Part shown: positions 1 to 9,508 of the stretch, one piece after another | Numbering within the stretch: position 1 is the first letter of the stretch | Layout of the letters: each line of letters begins with the position of its first letter | Assembly (NCBI RefSeq): GCF_000336915.1 | Contig: NZ_AOMD01000015.1 | Coordinates: 1-64,000 of the forward strand | Source: Halococcus saccharolyticus DSM 5350 | GTDB lineage: Archaea; Halobacteriota; Halobacteria; Halobacteriales; Halococcaceae | Direction of reading: 5' to 3' | DNA: 64,000 nucleotides | Made by a program: the position numbers and the translations under genes | The notes under the pieces: generated by a model | What the model was told of the DNA's origin: nothing | Databases searched by the model: none | Seen by the model: the letters and a program-made list of their open reading frames with translations, nothing else

Positions 1-19
1 AGATGTGTATAAGAGACAG
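1..19. other. Nextera transposase mosaic-end adapter (artefact)
   Basis: The first 19 bases, AGATGTGTATAAGAGACAG, are exactly the Tn5 mosaic-end sequence used in Illumina Nextera libraries. It abuts the coding sequence of an ATPase that would otherwise continue. This is untrimmed library sequence and not genome, so the true contig starts at about position 20. Confidence 0.97.
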
Positions 20-1961
20 GCGTGAGCGCGGGCGCGTCGTTGATACCATCTCCAACCATCGCAACACGCTCGTTTTGCTCGTCCTGAAGTCGACGAATCT
101 CTTCGCGCTTGTCATCCGGGAGTACCTCGGCCATCATGCGGTCAATACCCACCTCACCGGCGACGGTCTGGGCCGTCCGCTCGTTATCGCCCGTAATCAT
201 CACCGGATCGATTCCAGCGTCTTTGATCCGCTGAATGGTGGCAGTAGCGTCGTCTTTGATTTCGTCGCCGATCCCGACGACCCCAACCAGCTCACCATTA
301 ACGACGACGCCAATAGTGGTGAGACCGCGATCTTGGAGGTCTTCAACCACGTTCTCACCGTCGCTCAGATCCACGCCTTCGTCGGTGAGCCAACCGGGCT
401 TACCGACGAGCACGTCGTCACCATCGACCGTAGCAGTAACGCCCTTGCCTGTCACCGAATCGAACTCGGCAGGATCGGAGAAGCCCAGATCCAGCTCATC
501 GGCATGATCGAGGATTGCGTCGGCGAGCGGATGTTCCGAGAACGCCTCCGCGCTTGCCGCCGTTCGGCGGACATCGACCTCGGGGTGTTCACCGATCCCG
601 ACGACCGTATTGACGGCGGGTTCGCCCTGCGTGATCGTCCCCGTTTTGTCGAGCACGACCGTGTCGACATCGCGGTAGACTTGGAACGCATCACCGCTCC
701 GCATCAGAATCCCGTTTCTGGCGGCTTCGCCACCACCACGAATCAGCGCGAGCGGCGTTGCCATCCCGAGGGCGCACGGATATCCAAGGACGAGTGCGGC
801 GAGGGCTGCGTAGGCTGCGGTCTGGAGCTGTGGGCCGCTTCCAAGGATCGTGCCGGGGAAAGCCGCCGGGATGATCACCCAGAAGAGGAACGCGGCGGCT
901 GCAATCGAGAGTACGCCCGGCACAAAGTATTTCAGGATTTTATCAGCGAGTTGGATGATACCCGGCTTCATCGCCCGTGCCTCCTCGATCTGCTGGGCAA
1001 CTTGGTTGAGGAAAGCGTCCTCGCCGGTCGCAGTCACCTCGATCAGCAGCGTCCCCGTTTCGTTGACGCTGCCGCCGATCACTTCGTCGCCGGGTTGCTT
1101 GTCAACCGGAGCGGACTCGCCGGTCGCAACGCTTTCATCGACAGCACTCTCGCCATCGATGACCTCCCCATCGATGGGGATATTTTCGCCGGGCTTGACG
1201 CGCACGTTGTCACCGACATCGAGTTCATCGACTTCGACATCTTCGACCTCACCGTCCTCGGTGACGCGGCGTGCCGTATCGGGCTGAAGGTCCATCAAGT
1301 CCTGGACTGCGCGTGAAGCCCGTGTGCGGACGATGAGACTTGTATACTCCGAGAGAATGTGGTAGGTAGTGATGAACGTCGAGACGATGAAAAAGTGGAC
1401 GACTGGGAACGACGGGAACACGAACCAGCCGAGGAACCCGCCGGTGAGACCAGCGAACGCACCGGCTTCGAGCAGGACGTGCTGGTTGAAGATGCCTCGC
1501 TTGAGGCTGTTGTACGCTTTCTTTTTGATATAGAGTCCCGGCCAGAACATCGTGCCCAGCGCGAGCGCGAGCGAGCCGTACCACATCCACTGCTGATCGG
1601 TCTCAGCGAAGATGTTCCAGCCGTTCCGAACGACCATCAGGCCCATCAACCCGAGGGCAAGGAGAGACGCAATCCCGCTGATAAGCAGTTGGCGCTTGCC
1701 CTGGTCGAGTTCTTCCTGCTGTTCTTCGAAACGTTTCTCCTTGTTCGGATCTCGGATCGTGTAGCCGAGATCGCGGAGCGTATCCTTGAGTTCGGCGTCT
1801 CCCAACTGGTCGTCGTCGTACTGGACAAGCACTTCCTCGTGAGCGAGACTGACGTCGACGTCCTCGACGCCGTCGGTCCGGTCATACGCCTTGGTGATGG
1901 TTTCGGCGCAGAATGAACAGCTCATCCCGCCGACGTTGTACTGTGCTTGCTGAGTCGTCAT
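20..1961 (-). CDS. Heavy-metal (copper-type) P1B ATPase, 3' end cut by contig edge
   Basis: Integral-membrane ATPase that would export or import a soft metal, probably copper. Read from ATG at 1961. It has an N-terminal HMA domain (GGMSCSFCAET, residues about 11-21), membrane helices, the actuator loop VATGES, the phosphorylation site DKTGTITQG, the SEHPLADA motif and GDGINDAPAL, just before which the usual hinge is reached. About 647 codons are present; the last helices are lost at the contig edge. Oddity: the intramembrane metal site reads GYPCALGMATP, so the canonical CPC is YPC. Divergent from an ArsR-like regulator, which probably controls it. Family call firm, metal not certain. Confidence 0.93.
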
Positions 1962-2057
1962 TGTAGGCACCTCTTGGCTGCGGAGCCACTTGACCATTAT
2001 CACTCTCATTGTAGCTGCTTTATCTGCGTGCTATCACTATCGAATTTGTGCCGGTAA

Positions 2058-2072
2058 TCTTAATTCGATAGC
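2058..2072 (+). promoter_or_regulatory. Putative TATA element of the ArsR-like regulator
   Basis: AT-rich stretch around TTAATTCGATA centred about 30 bases before the ATG at 2095. That spacing would place the transcript start at or next to the start codon, the leaderless arrangement common in haloarchaea. It lies in the 133-base divergent region shared with the ATPase. Inference from spacing only. Confidence 0.4.
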
Positions 2073-2094
2073 GCCCATATCAACACAGCATACA

Positions 2095-2649
2095 ATGAGT
2101 CTCCTCGAAACCGAGGTCCCAATCACCGACGTTATCACAACTGGCCCGGAAAAAGCGAAGGCGCTCGAAAACGATGTCCGCGCGAAAATCCTCGATATGC
2201 TCGCCGACGAGGAGATGACCATCGAAGCGATCAACACGGAACTCGAACGGCGTGGCGAGGAGAAAGCAAAGACGACTGTCCGTCACCACGTGAACGTGCT
2301 CAAAGACGCTGGGATGGTCCAGCTGTCGCGGCTCGAAGAGGCCGGCGGGGGGACACAGAAGTTCTACAAATCGAACACCCGAGTGTTCTCTTACGAACTC
2401 CCCGAAAGCGCCGAAACGACCCTCAACGATGCCGGAGGAACGGCCCGGAAAGGGATGACCGAACTAATCGAACAACTGTACGCTGATCATGGCGAGGAGA
2501 TCGAAGCGGCTGCGAGCGAAATGAAGCCCTGTGAGTACTGCGAAACCCAACACTACGAGGAGTTCATCGTCCGGGAGCTAGTGAACCGTGCACTGACTGA
2601 ATTGAGCGAAGACGGCGATCTTGATGCGTTGCTAAGTTCATCGATTTGA
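2095..2649 (+). CDS. ArsR-like winged-helix metal regulator with C-terminal Cys/His motif
   Basis: 184-residue cytoplasmic DNA-binding protein. The N-terminal half is a winged helix (KALENDVRAKILDMLADEEM, then VRHHVNVLKDAGMVQLSRLEE). The C-terminal part carries CEYCETQHYEEF, a possible metal-binding CxxCxxxH motif. The ATG at 2095 was chosen over the in-frame upstream start at 1990 because it follows a TATA-like element at leaderless spacing and the upstream extension resembles no ArsR sequence. It is divergent from the copper-type ATPase, so it is a probable metal sensor for that exporter. Ligand is inferred. Confidence 0.85.
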   Translation: MSLLETEVPITDVITTGPEKAKALENDVRAKILDMLADEEMTIEAINTELERRGEEKAKTTVRHHVNVLKDAGMVQLSRLEEAGGGTQKFYKSNTRVFSYELPESAETTLNDAGGTARKGMTELIEQLYADHGEEIEAAASEMKPCEYCETQHYEEFIVRELVNRALTELSEDGDLDALLSSSI

Positions 2650-2901
2650 GGAAGTGCTCGACCGAGAACGAAGAAATCAGGAAGGATCGATGCCCCATGT
2701 CGTCCCACCGAATATCCAAGAAGAAGAAAGATTACGGATAATGAGAGAGGTTCAATAAGGAGCCTGACAACGAAGGAGAAACAGACCGAGGGTATCATAA
2801 AACGATTCTCACGGAATCGATTTCAGAGCAGAATATAGCGAATCGACCAGGAAGTCGTTCTGCGGAGTTTTCAATGGAGGAGACCCCAGTGGAAACGAGT
2901 G

Positions 2902-3108
2902 CTACTCTGGCGACCACTCGCAGGCGTCGCCGTAGGTCAGTTCGTTTTCGTTGATATACGCCGACAGGCACGCGTAGTTGCAGAAGTAGTGAGGTGAGCC
3001 ACAATCGGCGGTGCAGTCGCGTACACAGATGGGGTCGTGGTCGAAGATACGCGAACCACAGTATGCACACGTCTCGTCTGTTTCCGGAGTCTCAACGGTT
3101 GTTGCCAT
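2902..3108 (-). CDS. Small cysteine-rich zinc-finger protein
   Basis: 68 residues starting MATTVETPETDE. Contains CAYCGSRIFDHDPICVRDC, CGSPHYFCNYACLSAYINEN, that is, several CxxC-type knuckles resembling TRASH/MYM-like treble-clef zinc binding. Start at 3108 chosen over the upstream non-ATG extension to 3180, which is unlike the rest. The function is unknown; its place between metal genes suggests a metal-binding or regulatory role, which is inference. It is a single gene with no close operon partner. Confidence 0.7.
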   Translation of the reverse strand: MATTVETPETDETCAYCGSRIFDHDPICVRDCTADCGSPHYFCNYACLSAYINENELTYGDACEWSPE

Positions 3109-3363
3109 ATTTCTGGTTGTTAACGAATCACCGAAAGCATTCCGACCCTCTGCCGCTACGCCTGCCAGTGATACGTTCAACCTCTGTACGTGCCGTTTGT
3201 CTGACGATCAGAAAGGATACGTTAATTTCTCTACAATACGATCTACGCAGAGGTCAGCTAGGTCGATTCATCATGCACAGTCTCCTACGCAATTTAGACC
3301 GAGATTGTTCCACTGTTGCTCGTGCATGATCAAACTACCTGCCTGACTCCAGAATGATGGTAC

Positions 3364-4446
3364 TTACTCCCCGACGATGGAGGGAGGGGCTTCGCTTTCA
3401 GCTCCATGTCGTATTGTGTCGAACGCGAACGGGCCGGCTCCAGTGATGATGAGAGCTGATACGAGCCCGAACAGAGAGATGTGAGCGAGTACCGGGTCGT
3501 CCGGCAGTCCAAACAGCGTCGTCGTGAACAGGAGGATGGCGACCCCGGAGAACAGCCGTGTGAATGCCCCGGCGATGAGCATGACCCCGACCAGCATCTC
3601 GACGAGTCCAGCCCCAAGAACCCATAATTCAGGCGCGACAGGTACGACCTCCGTCAGGTGATATTTAGCCACGACAGCGAGAGCAGTGCCCGGACTCAGC
3701 AGCTTCTGTGTCAGGCCGAGATAGATGAACGCCAGACCGAGGCCGACGCGGGTCACCGTCGGGACGAACTGCACATACGGCTTCACCCACGACTCGAAGG
3801 GGAGGGCGACGGCGCGGTAGAACGGGTCGATACGCGAGTAGTTCGTCCGTTCATCGGCAGCCATCTTCGCAATGACGTGGTCAGCACTTGGACGCCCGCC
3901 CCCGAGGAGAACGATAGCGATGAAGCCAGGGAGGTACTCGAATGCGAGCAGGAGACTGGGATTCGACACGAGACCGATCACATACGCGCTCAGACCGAGA
4001 GCGGCAACGGCCCGCGTCGCCAGTCCAAACAGAAGCAGGAACCCGACTGTGATGCCGAACAGTCGAACGAACGTCGAAGCTGCTGGGCGAAACACAGGCG
4101 AAAAGAAATACCCGGAGAAGCCCGCACCGACGAGGGGCAAGCCGATGCTCAGGCGGAGCAACCACGGCAGGAGGTCGTGGTACTCGACGAGCGCTTCCCG
4201 GAGGCTCTCAATGTCGCGGGTAACCGGCTGAAACCGAAGGTAGAGGGCAAGGGCGACGACGAGACTCCCCGCACTGACACCCAGCACGAGCAGGTTGAAC
4301 GGGTCCGAGAGGGCCTCGACGAGAAAGTCCATTGCCGCTATCGAATCGCCGCCCGGTGTGACGTATTTCACGTGGGCGCTGGCGGTTCCGCTCGCTCCGA
4401 GCAGCCCAACACCAGCGAGCGTCGCACTAATCGGTTGCCTGCTCAT
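3364..4446 (-). CDS. DoxX-like multi-pass membrane protein
   Basis: About 360 residues beginning MSRQPISATLAGVG, with a signal-like first segment ending near ASAHVKYVT and about eight to nine hydrophobic helices. The C-terminal portion (from about residue 230: RVGLGLAFIYLGLTQKLLSP through VEMLVGVMLIAGAFTRL) matches the DoxX pattern of four helices with a KxL motif. DoxX-type proteins are linked to quinone-dependent redox or stress roles, but the exact function is unknown. The ATG at 4446 is preferred over an upstream TTG at 4476. Nothing obvious ties it to its neighbours. Confidence 0.75.
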   Translation of the reverse strand: MSRQPISATLAGVGLLGASGTASAHVKYVTPGGDSIAAMDFLVEALSDPFNLLVLGVSAGSLVVALALYLRFQPVTRDIESLREALVEYHDLLPWLLRLSIGLPLVGAGFSGYFFSPVFRPAASTFVRLFGITVGFLLLFGLATRAVAALGLSAYVIGLVSNPSLLLAFEYLPGFIAIVLLGGGRPSADHVIAKMAADERTNYSRIDPFYRAVALPFESWVKPYVQFVPTVTRVGLGLAFIYLGLTQKLLSPGTALAVVAKYHLTEVVPVAPELWVLGAGLVEMLVGVMLIAGAFTRLFSGVAILLFTTTLFGLPDDPVLAHISLFGLVSALIITGAGPFAFDTIRHGAESEAPPSIVGE

Positions 4447-4576
4447 GGTAGTCGTCCGTTCTCTCTCCACTCTCAAATAATGTATTATCGATTCATCGAC
4501 AGTCTGAGACGCGGTTCCTCCGATATCGAATTATACGCTGCCAAAGCTTATACTACGACTGAGCGTGGGATGGCGT

Positions 4577-5019
4577 ATGCTACTGGTTCCGTTCGACGGT
4601 TCGGAGCTTGCGAGGACGGCGCTGGTTCGCGCCCGCGGGTTCGGGGAAGAACCAACGAAGACCTGCTCACGCTCATCGTCGTCCCACCAGACGAGGTGTT
4701 CGCCCGCAATCGCGGTTGGATCACCTCTGACGAAGCGTTTGATCCCGAGCGCGTCGGCAGCGAATTGGAGACGGCCGTCAACGAGGTCGCACCCGACGTG
4801 ACCGTTCGGATCGAAGCGACCGAGGAAATGAGTTCGCTCGCCTCAACCGAGATGGACATCAGTCGGACGATACGGCAGGTCGCCCACGAGATCGACGCGT
4901 CCGTCGTGTTCGTCGGGAGCGAGAACGCCGGTCGCGTTACATCGCCAGTTACCAGTGTCGGCACTCCCGTTTCAAAGGATCCAGGGTACGATGTCTATAT
5001 CGTCCGCCACGCTGACTGA
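4577..5019 (+). pseudogene. UspA-family stress protein, frameshifted
   Basis: The first frame gives MLLVPFDGSELARTALVRAR, the canonical UspA N-terminus. The second frame, from about 4655, continues NEDLLTLIVVPPDEVFARN through ASVVFVGSENAGRVTSPVTS and TPVSKDPGYDVYIVRHAD to the stop at 5019. The frames differ by one base, with the switch around 4640-4660. Both halves align to one ordinary UspA protein of about 147 residues, so this is one gene with a single-base indel, either a real mutation or an assembly error. The C-terminal half looks degenerate at the ATP-binding G-x2-G-x9-G(S/T) region. Confidence 0.8.
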
Positions 5020-5138
5020 CAGAGCTTTGAGCGTCCAGAAATCCCATCCAATATCTCATAGCTCAAAAAGCACGTTGACCTCAACCTTCTCTAGGGCGGA
5101 AGTGCTCGAAACAGCCGTTCCATCCACATGTGTTGGCG

Positions 5139-5687
5139 TCAATTTGACATCGGCGACAAGTTGATCGACATCTCTACATCGGAACCTCGGGCTTCCGTGA
5201 CGACGAACCCGACGTCATGATAGAGATTTACGGCTATTCTATTCTCCCGCTCGACGAGCAGCCAGACCCGCTCGACGCCCTGTTGTCTCCCGTAACTAAA
5301 GAGCGACCACATCATGTAGGTCCCGATCCATGCGCGGTGATAGTCCTGATGGAGAAATATCGCCAGTTCGTAGCTCCCCGAACGGTCTTCGGCGAGGACC
5401 GCTTGGCCGGCGACTCTGTCTCCCTCCCAGGCGACGACGCAGTATCCGTCGAGCAGTTTTTCGAGCCACGCTCGTATGCGACTCTCCTCTCCGGGTGGAA
5501 TCCCTAACGTTCGGTGTGCCGGGTCGAAATCGAGGTACATCTCGACGAGTGCCTCGAACTCGTTTTCGACCGGGCCGTCGCCGTAGACCCGGAGGTCGAT
5601 TTCACGACCGATTTGATCGACGAACGAGACCGGAGGATGTGAGATTGCCGCGGAACTTGCTGGTGGAGGATAGTAGCCGCTGTACAT
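5139..5687 (-). CDS. GNAT-family N-acetyltransferase
   Basis: 182 residues. The GNAT fold shows in the middle and end: CVVAWEGDRVAGQAVLAED (strands 2-3), YELAIFLHQDYHRAWIGTYM (strand 4 and acetyl-CoA loop, where the usual Q/RxxGxG/A pattern reads HRAWIGTYM), then VERVWLLVERENRIAVNLYH and VGFVVTEARG (strand 5 to 7). The substrate cannot be predicted. The 5' end (MYSGYYPPPASSAAIS) is low-complexity and the true start could lie slightly downstream. Monocistronic between a broken Usp gene and a truncated DRTGG gene. Confidence 0.85.
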   Translation of the reverse strand: MYSGYYPPPASSAAISHPPVSFVDQIGREIDLRVYGDGPVENEFEALVEMYLDFDPAHRTLGIPPGEESRIRAWLEKLLDGYCVVAWEGDRVAGQAVLAEDRSGSYELAIFLHQDYHRAWIGTYMMWSLFSYGRQQGVERVWLLVERENRIAVNLYHDVGFVVTEARGSDVEMSINLSPMSN

Positions 5688-5815
5688 CGTTGTTATCGGT
5701 GAGCCGATTTTCCAACCCTACCACTCTTGTTCCCGAGAACGTTTTCACCGTGGTAGACGAGCGCCGCAATCGGTTGAGGGCCTGAGAGAGCGTGTATCAT
5801 CGTTATGGCCTGTAT

Positions 5816-6277
5816 TTATTCGTGACCAAGCATCTCGTGCAGGTCAGCATGGTCGGTCAGTAGCTCACGCATTCGCTCGACGGTTACCTCATCTCGCGTC
5901 CGTCCGGCGTGGACGATCTCCTCGGCACGCTCAATGATGGTGAGCGTATCCGATTGCGCGAGCAGGATCGGGATGCCACGCTCCTCGGCCTTCCCGAGTA
6001 CCGCAGACGACGGTCGGAACCCGCCAGTCAGACAGAGGCATTTGATTCCCGGCGCTTCGAGCGCAACCGAGTGGATATCCGAGCGGTCACCGCCCGTGAT
6101 GAGCACTGCATCTTTCGTCCGTCTGAAATGCCGGAGGGCCGCGTCCGCCCCCATCGCGCCGACCGACAGCCGTTCGATGTACGTGTCCGTGGGTGCGTCG
6201 GTCGCGATCTCCGCACCGAGCTCCGCCGCGAAATCGGCGATCGAGACGCCGGCGAGCTCTTTCGTCCGTGGATTCAC
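5816..6277 (-). pseudogene. 5'-truncated DRTGG-domain protein (phosphotransacetylase-like)
   Basis: The remaining 153 residues are a DRTGG domain, with [37 protein letters not shown], and [20 protein letters not shown] recognisable. In haloarchaea this domain normally follows an N-terminal P-loop BioD-like ATPase domain in a protein of about 350 residues; that half is missing. The sequence loses family similarity at about 6270, exactly where a TnpB C-terminal fragment starts on the other strand, so a transposition or deletion removed the 5' part. The ATG at 6277 may be fortuitous. Whether the domain is still expressed is unknown. Confidence 0.75.
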
Positions 6278-6485
6278 CGTCGAAGCGAACCGCGACCGCG
6301 AGAGCTTCGCGTGCCAGTCGTGCGGCTACGAGAACCACGCGGACTACAACGCGGCGAAGAACATCGGTCTGAAACTCCTTCGGAGCCAAACCGGAGCCGA
6401 GGGAGGCGCACCCGTAGGCGTGCGCTTGAATAGCGAGATGGTGAACACGAGCGGGCTTACATCCGCACCGACTGTTTCGGTTTGA
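6270..6485 (+). pseudogene. TnpB C-terminal remnant (IS200/IS605 family)
   Basis: The frame ending at 6485 reads [19 protein letters not shown], then [20 protein letters not shown] and the Gly/Val-rich tail [18 protein letters not shown]. This is the second zinc-ribbon half and the conserved [11 protein letters not shown] of TnpB RNA-guided nucleases of IS200/605 elements. Only the last 70 or so residues remain. A 3' hairpin (6506-6525) typical of the element's right end follows. It truncates the adjacent DRTGG gene. Confidence 0.9.
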
Positions 6486-6505
6486 GTGGGAGTCCATGCT
6501 AAATG

Positions 6506-6525
6506 CCACGGCCTTCAGGCCGTGG
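6506..6525. repeat. Right-end hairpin of the TnpB remnant element
   Basis: Perfect inverted repeat CCACGGCCT-TC-AGGCCGTGG (9-bp arms, 2-base loop) 20 bases after the tnpB stop. It resembles the subterminal hairpins recognised at IS200/605 ends and those flanking the complete element at 25.6-27.0 kb, so it marks the 3' boundary of the remnant. Confidence 0.85.
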
Positions 6526-6529
6526 TAGC

Positions 6530-6754
6530 TTACTCAGCTTCCTTCTGCACTAGCCACGTGATATTCTTCGAGTGGCCCCACTGTTCGAGTGTCATCCCGG
6601 TTAGTTCGGTTTGGAGTCGCTGTAGGTGTTGGGCTACCGCCTGCGGCGTTTCGCCAATGTCATCCGCGATTTCATGAGCCTTAAAATAGGTTGGCTCACT
6701 GTCTGCTTGTTGCTCCAAGTATGCCCGTACCACTTGACGTGTAAGATTGGTCAT
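6530..6754 (-). CDS. DUF7123-like small winged-helix protein
   Basis: 74 residues, MTNLTRQVVRAYLEQQADSE then TYFKAHEIADDIGETPQAVA and the C-terminal LEQWGHSKNITWLVQKEAE. It matches the pattern of haloarchaeal DUF7123 proteins (YFKSxxIAxDLG...WGxSxxxTWxV), predicted as small HTH proteins of unknown function. Its stop is at 6530, only 5 bases from the TnpB-element hairpin, so the insertion sits immediately behind it. It is 22 bases downstream of copA on the same strand and could be cotranscribed with it. Confidence 0.75.
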   Translation of the reverse strand: MTNLTRQVVRAYLEQQADSEPTYFKAHEIADDIGETPQAVAQHLQRLQTELTGMTLEQWGHSKNITWLVQKEAE

Positions 6755-6775
6755 AGAGAGAAAGTCCCCACTTTG

Positions 6776-9403
6776 TTAGCGGAGGAATCCGAGCAGCTTG
6801 TAGTCGTGGTCGGGAGTGTACCGACGGAACAGAAGGCTGTTCGACAGCACCGACACGCTCGAAAACGCCATCGCTGCTGCGGCTAGCACCGGCTGGAGCA
6901 ACCCTAAGGAGGCGAGTGGAATCATCGCCGTGTTGTAGCCGAGCGCCCAGAAGAGGTTCTGTTTGATCTTCTGGAGCGTCCCGTCACTGATGCGGATGGC
7001 CTTGACCACGTTGAGGGGGTCGTCGCGCATCAGCGTGACGTCGGCGGCCTCGATGGCCACGTCGGTGCCCGAGCCGATGGCGGTGCCCACGTGGGCGGTT
7101 GCGAGCGCCGGTGCGTCGTTCACACCATCGCCGACCATCATCGCCTTCGTTCCATCCTGCTGGATGTCGTCGAGTGCGTCGGATTTGTCCTCGGGGAGGA
7201 CCTCCGCACGGACGTTTTCGGGGTCGATGCCGACCTCTTCGGCGACCGCTTCAGCCGTGCGCTCGTTGTCACCAGTGATCATGTGGACCGCGAGATCCCG
7301 TTCGTGGAGCGCCGCTACAGCCTCTTTGGCGCTCTCTTTGACCGTGTCGGCATCGGCGACGAGACCGAGGAGGGTATCGCCGCGCGCGACCAACATCGCG
7401 GTCTTGCCCTCGCCTTCGAGCCGTTCGAGTTCGTCTTCGGCAGCCGAAGGATCGATATCGTTGTCACGCATGAGCTTGCGATTGCCGACGAGTACCTCCT
7501 CGCCGTCGACCGTCGCGCGAACGCCGTGACCGGGCACGTTCTCGAAGTCTTCGGGGTCGGCGAGGTCGATGCCACGTTCTTCAGCACCGTCGACGATCGC
7601 TTGTGCGAGCGGGTGCTCGCTTCCAGACTCGGCACTTGCCGCGGCCCTGAGAACCGTCTCTTCGTCGCTTTCTGCCTCGCTCTCGGGCTCAGATCGGTCT
7701 TCGAGCGCCTGTGCGCCGCCGTCGGCTGCTGTTTCAGTACCGCCGTCGGTTGTTGTACGAGTTCCGCCAAGCGGGACGACGTCGGTCAGTTCCATTTCAC
7801 CTTCGGTGAGCGTCCCCGTCTTGTCGAACACGACCGTATCGACGTCCTTCGCGCGTTCGAGGATGTCACCGCCCTTGAACAGGACACCCGTCTGGGCACC
7901 GATCGAGGTACCGACCATCGTCGCCGCTGGCGTAGCGAGCCCGAGCGCGCACGGACACGCAATCAGGACTGCCGACGCGAAGACCACTACCGCGAACTCG
8001 AAGACCGAGACCGTGCCGCCGGCAACTGCTGGACCGCCCGCGACGAGTCCCCAGAGCGGTAGTGCCCCGACGAACCCGGCGAGTGCTTCGGGGAACAGAT
8101 ACCAGACGACGCCCCAGAGCAGCGCGTTCACAATGACGATCGGGACGAAATACGCCGAGATCCGGTCGGCGAGATTCTGGATGTCGGGCTGGCGTGACTG
8201 GGCCTCCTTGACAGTCTGAACGATCTGCTGGATCGCGGTGTCGGACCCAACTTTCGTCGCTTCCACTACCAAGACGCCGTTTTCGTTGATGGTTGAGCCA
8301 ACCACCTCGTCACCCTCTTCTTTCTCGACCGGGACGGATTCGCCGGTGACCATCGATTCGTCGACCGCGCTTTGCCCGTCGACGACAGTGCCATCGGTCG
8401 GGATCTGCTCGCCCGGACGGACCTTCATCCGGTCGCCGACGTCGACTTCGTCGAGGGGGATCTCCTCCTCGTTACCCTCGTCATCGACGACAGTCGCGGT
8501 ATCGGCTTCCATCTCCAGCAGTTGCTGGAGCGCCTCTCCGGCCTGTCCCTTCGAGCGGGCTTCGAGGTAGTTACCGAGCGTGATGAACACGAGGATCAAC
8601 GCGGCGGTATCGAAGTACAGCCCGCCCGCGAGTAGGCCCAACAGGACCACGACCGAATAGAGATAGGCTGTAGTCGAGCCAAGCGCGATCAGCACGTCCA
8701 TGTTCGCCGAGCGGTTTTTCACTAGCGCCTTGTACGAGTTCTTGTAGAACGGCCAGCCGAGGACGGCCTGTACGGGCGTTGCGAGCGCGAACTCTACCCA
8801 GCCGAACTCGATGCCGAAAATCGTCTCGGGGAGTGCCCCGCCGCCCAAGATGAACTTCTCAACGAGAAACGCAAGTAGCGGAAGTGAGAGCGCCGCGCCG
8901 AACAGCGTCAGCCGGAGTTGGTGGCGGATCTCTTCGTTCCGTGCGGCGTCGCGCTGGTCCTGCTCGGAGTTTCCGCTCCCGTCGTCGCGTACGGGTGAGT
9001 AGCCGGCGCTCTCGATTGCCTCGTAGAGCTGTTCACGAGAAGTTTCGGCGGGGTTGTACTCGACGTTCGCCTCGTCGGTTGCGTAGTTGACCTCCGCCGA
9101 GATCACTCCAGGGATGTCTTCGAGTGCCGTCTCGTTGGTCTCAGCGCAGTTCGAACACGTCATGTCGGTGATGCCGATAGAGACCGACGTGCTCATCGCG
9201 CTGTACCCGGCATCGTCGATCGCCGTGTAAATTTCCCCGAGCGTCGTCTCTTCCGAGTCGTACTCGACGGTCCCCTCGTCGGTGGCGAAGTTGATGTTCG
9301 CCTCGCTCACCCCGTCGAGGTCGGTGAGGGCCTGAGTTATGGTCTGTGAGCAGTTTGCACAACTCATGCCCTGGATGTCGAGTTGTGTTTTGCGGTGACT
9401 CAT
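6776..9403 (-). CDS. copA: CopA copper-exporting P1B-1 ATPase
   Basis: 875-residue membrane pump exporting Cu(I) at the cost of ATP. Two N-terminal HMA domains are visible ([10 protein letters not shown] near residue 13 and [10 protein letters not shown] near residue 80). They are followed by eight membrane helices, TGES in the actuator, the metal-site motif [40 protein letters not shown] and [11 protein letters not shown]. An acidic, Thr/Gly-rich insert of about 45 residues after DKTGT is typical halophilic decoration. The ATG at 9403 is preferred to the GTG one codon upstream. It lies downstream of the TRASH-Lrp gene on the same strand with a shared promoter element, and next to copZ. Assignment is secure. 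Confidence 0.97.
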   Translation of the reverse strand: MSHRKTQLDIQGMSCANCSQTITQALTDLDGVSEANINFATDEGTVEYDSEETTLGEIYTAIDDAGYSAMSTSVSIGITDMTCSNCAETNETALEDIPGVISAEVNYATDEANVEYNPAETSREQLYEAIESAGYSPVRDDGSGNSEQDQRDAARNEEIRHQLRLTLFGAALSLPLLAFLVEKFILGGGALPETIFGIEFGWVEFALATPVQAVLGWPFYKNSYKALVKNRSANMDVLIALGSTTAYLYSVVVLLGLLAGGLYFDTAALILVFITLGNYLEARSKGQAGEALQQLLEMEADTATVVDDEGNEEEIPLDEVDVGDRMKVRPGEQIPTDGTVVDGQSAVDESMVTGESVPVEKEEGDEVVGSTINENGVLVVEATKVGSDTAIQQIVQTVKEAQSRQPDIQNLADRISAYFVPIVIVNALLWGVVWYLFPEALAGFVGALPLWGLVAGGPAVAGGTVSVFEFAVVVFASAVLIACPCALGLATPAATMVGTSIGAQTGVLFKGGDILERAKDVDTVVFDKTGTLTEGEMELTDVVPLGGTRTTTDGGTETAADGGAQALEDRSEPESEAESDEETVLRAAASAESGSEHPLAQAIVDGAEERGIDLADPEDFENVPGHGVRATVDGEEVLVGNRKLMRDNDIDPSAAEDELERLEGEGKTAMLVARGDTLLGLVADADTVKESAKEAVAALHERDLAVHMITGDNERTAEAVAEEVGIDPENVRAEVLPEDKSDALDDIQQDGTKAMMVGDGVNDAPALATAHVGTAIGSGTDVAIEAADVTLMRDDPLNVVKAIRISDGTLQKIKQNLFWALGYNTAMIPLASLGLLQPVLAAAAMAFSSVSVLSNSLLFRRYTPDHDYKLLGFLR

Positions 9404-9429
9404 CACCAGTAACTACGGGACCCTCATTC

Positions 9430-9438
9430 AATGCACTT
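9430..9438 (-). promoter_or_regulatory. Shared 9-bp element upstream of copA
   Basis: AAGTGCATT on the minus strand, with 26 bases between it and the copA ATG. The identical 9-mer stands 27 bases before the TRASH-Lrp regulator start (10133-10141). AT-rich bases follow immediately where a TATA element of a near-leaderless transcript would lie. Candidate operator or upstream promoter element for copper control. Confidence 0.45.
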
Positions 9439-9508
9439 GCTCTTATGATACTCAGGATTCCACCCCAAGCAGATTTGTGGTTCGAAAGTGAATGTGGTGG
9501 ACTTCGAT

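Noticed and set aside
3-1316. 437-codon plus-strand open frame at the window start
   Set aside because: It is the antisense shadow of the ATPase gene. The minus strand carries clear P-type motifs.
7091-8062. Long plus-strand frame inside copA
   Set aside because: Antisense to copA; no recognisable motif and GC-bias opens such frames.
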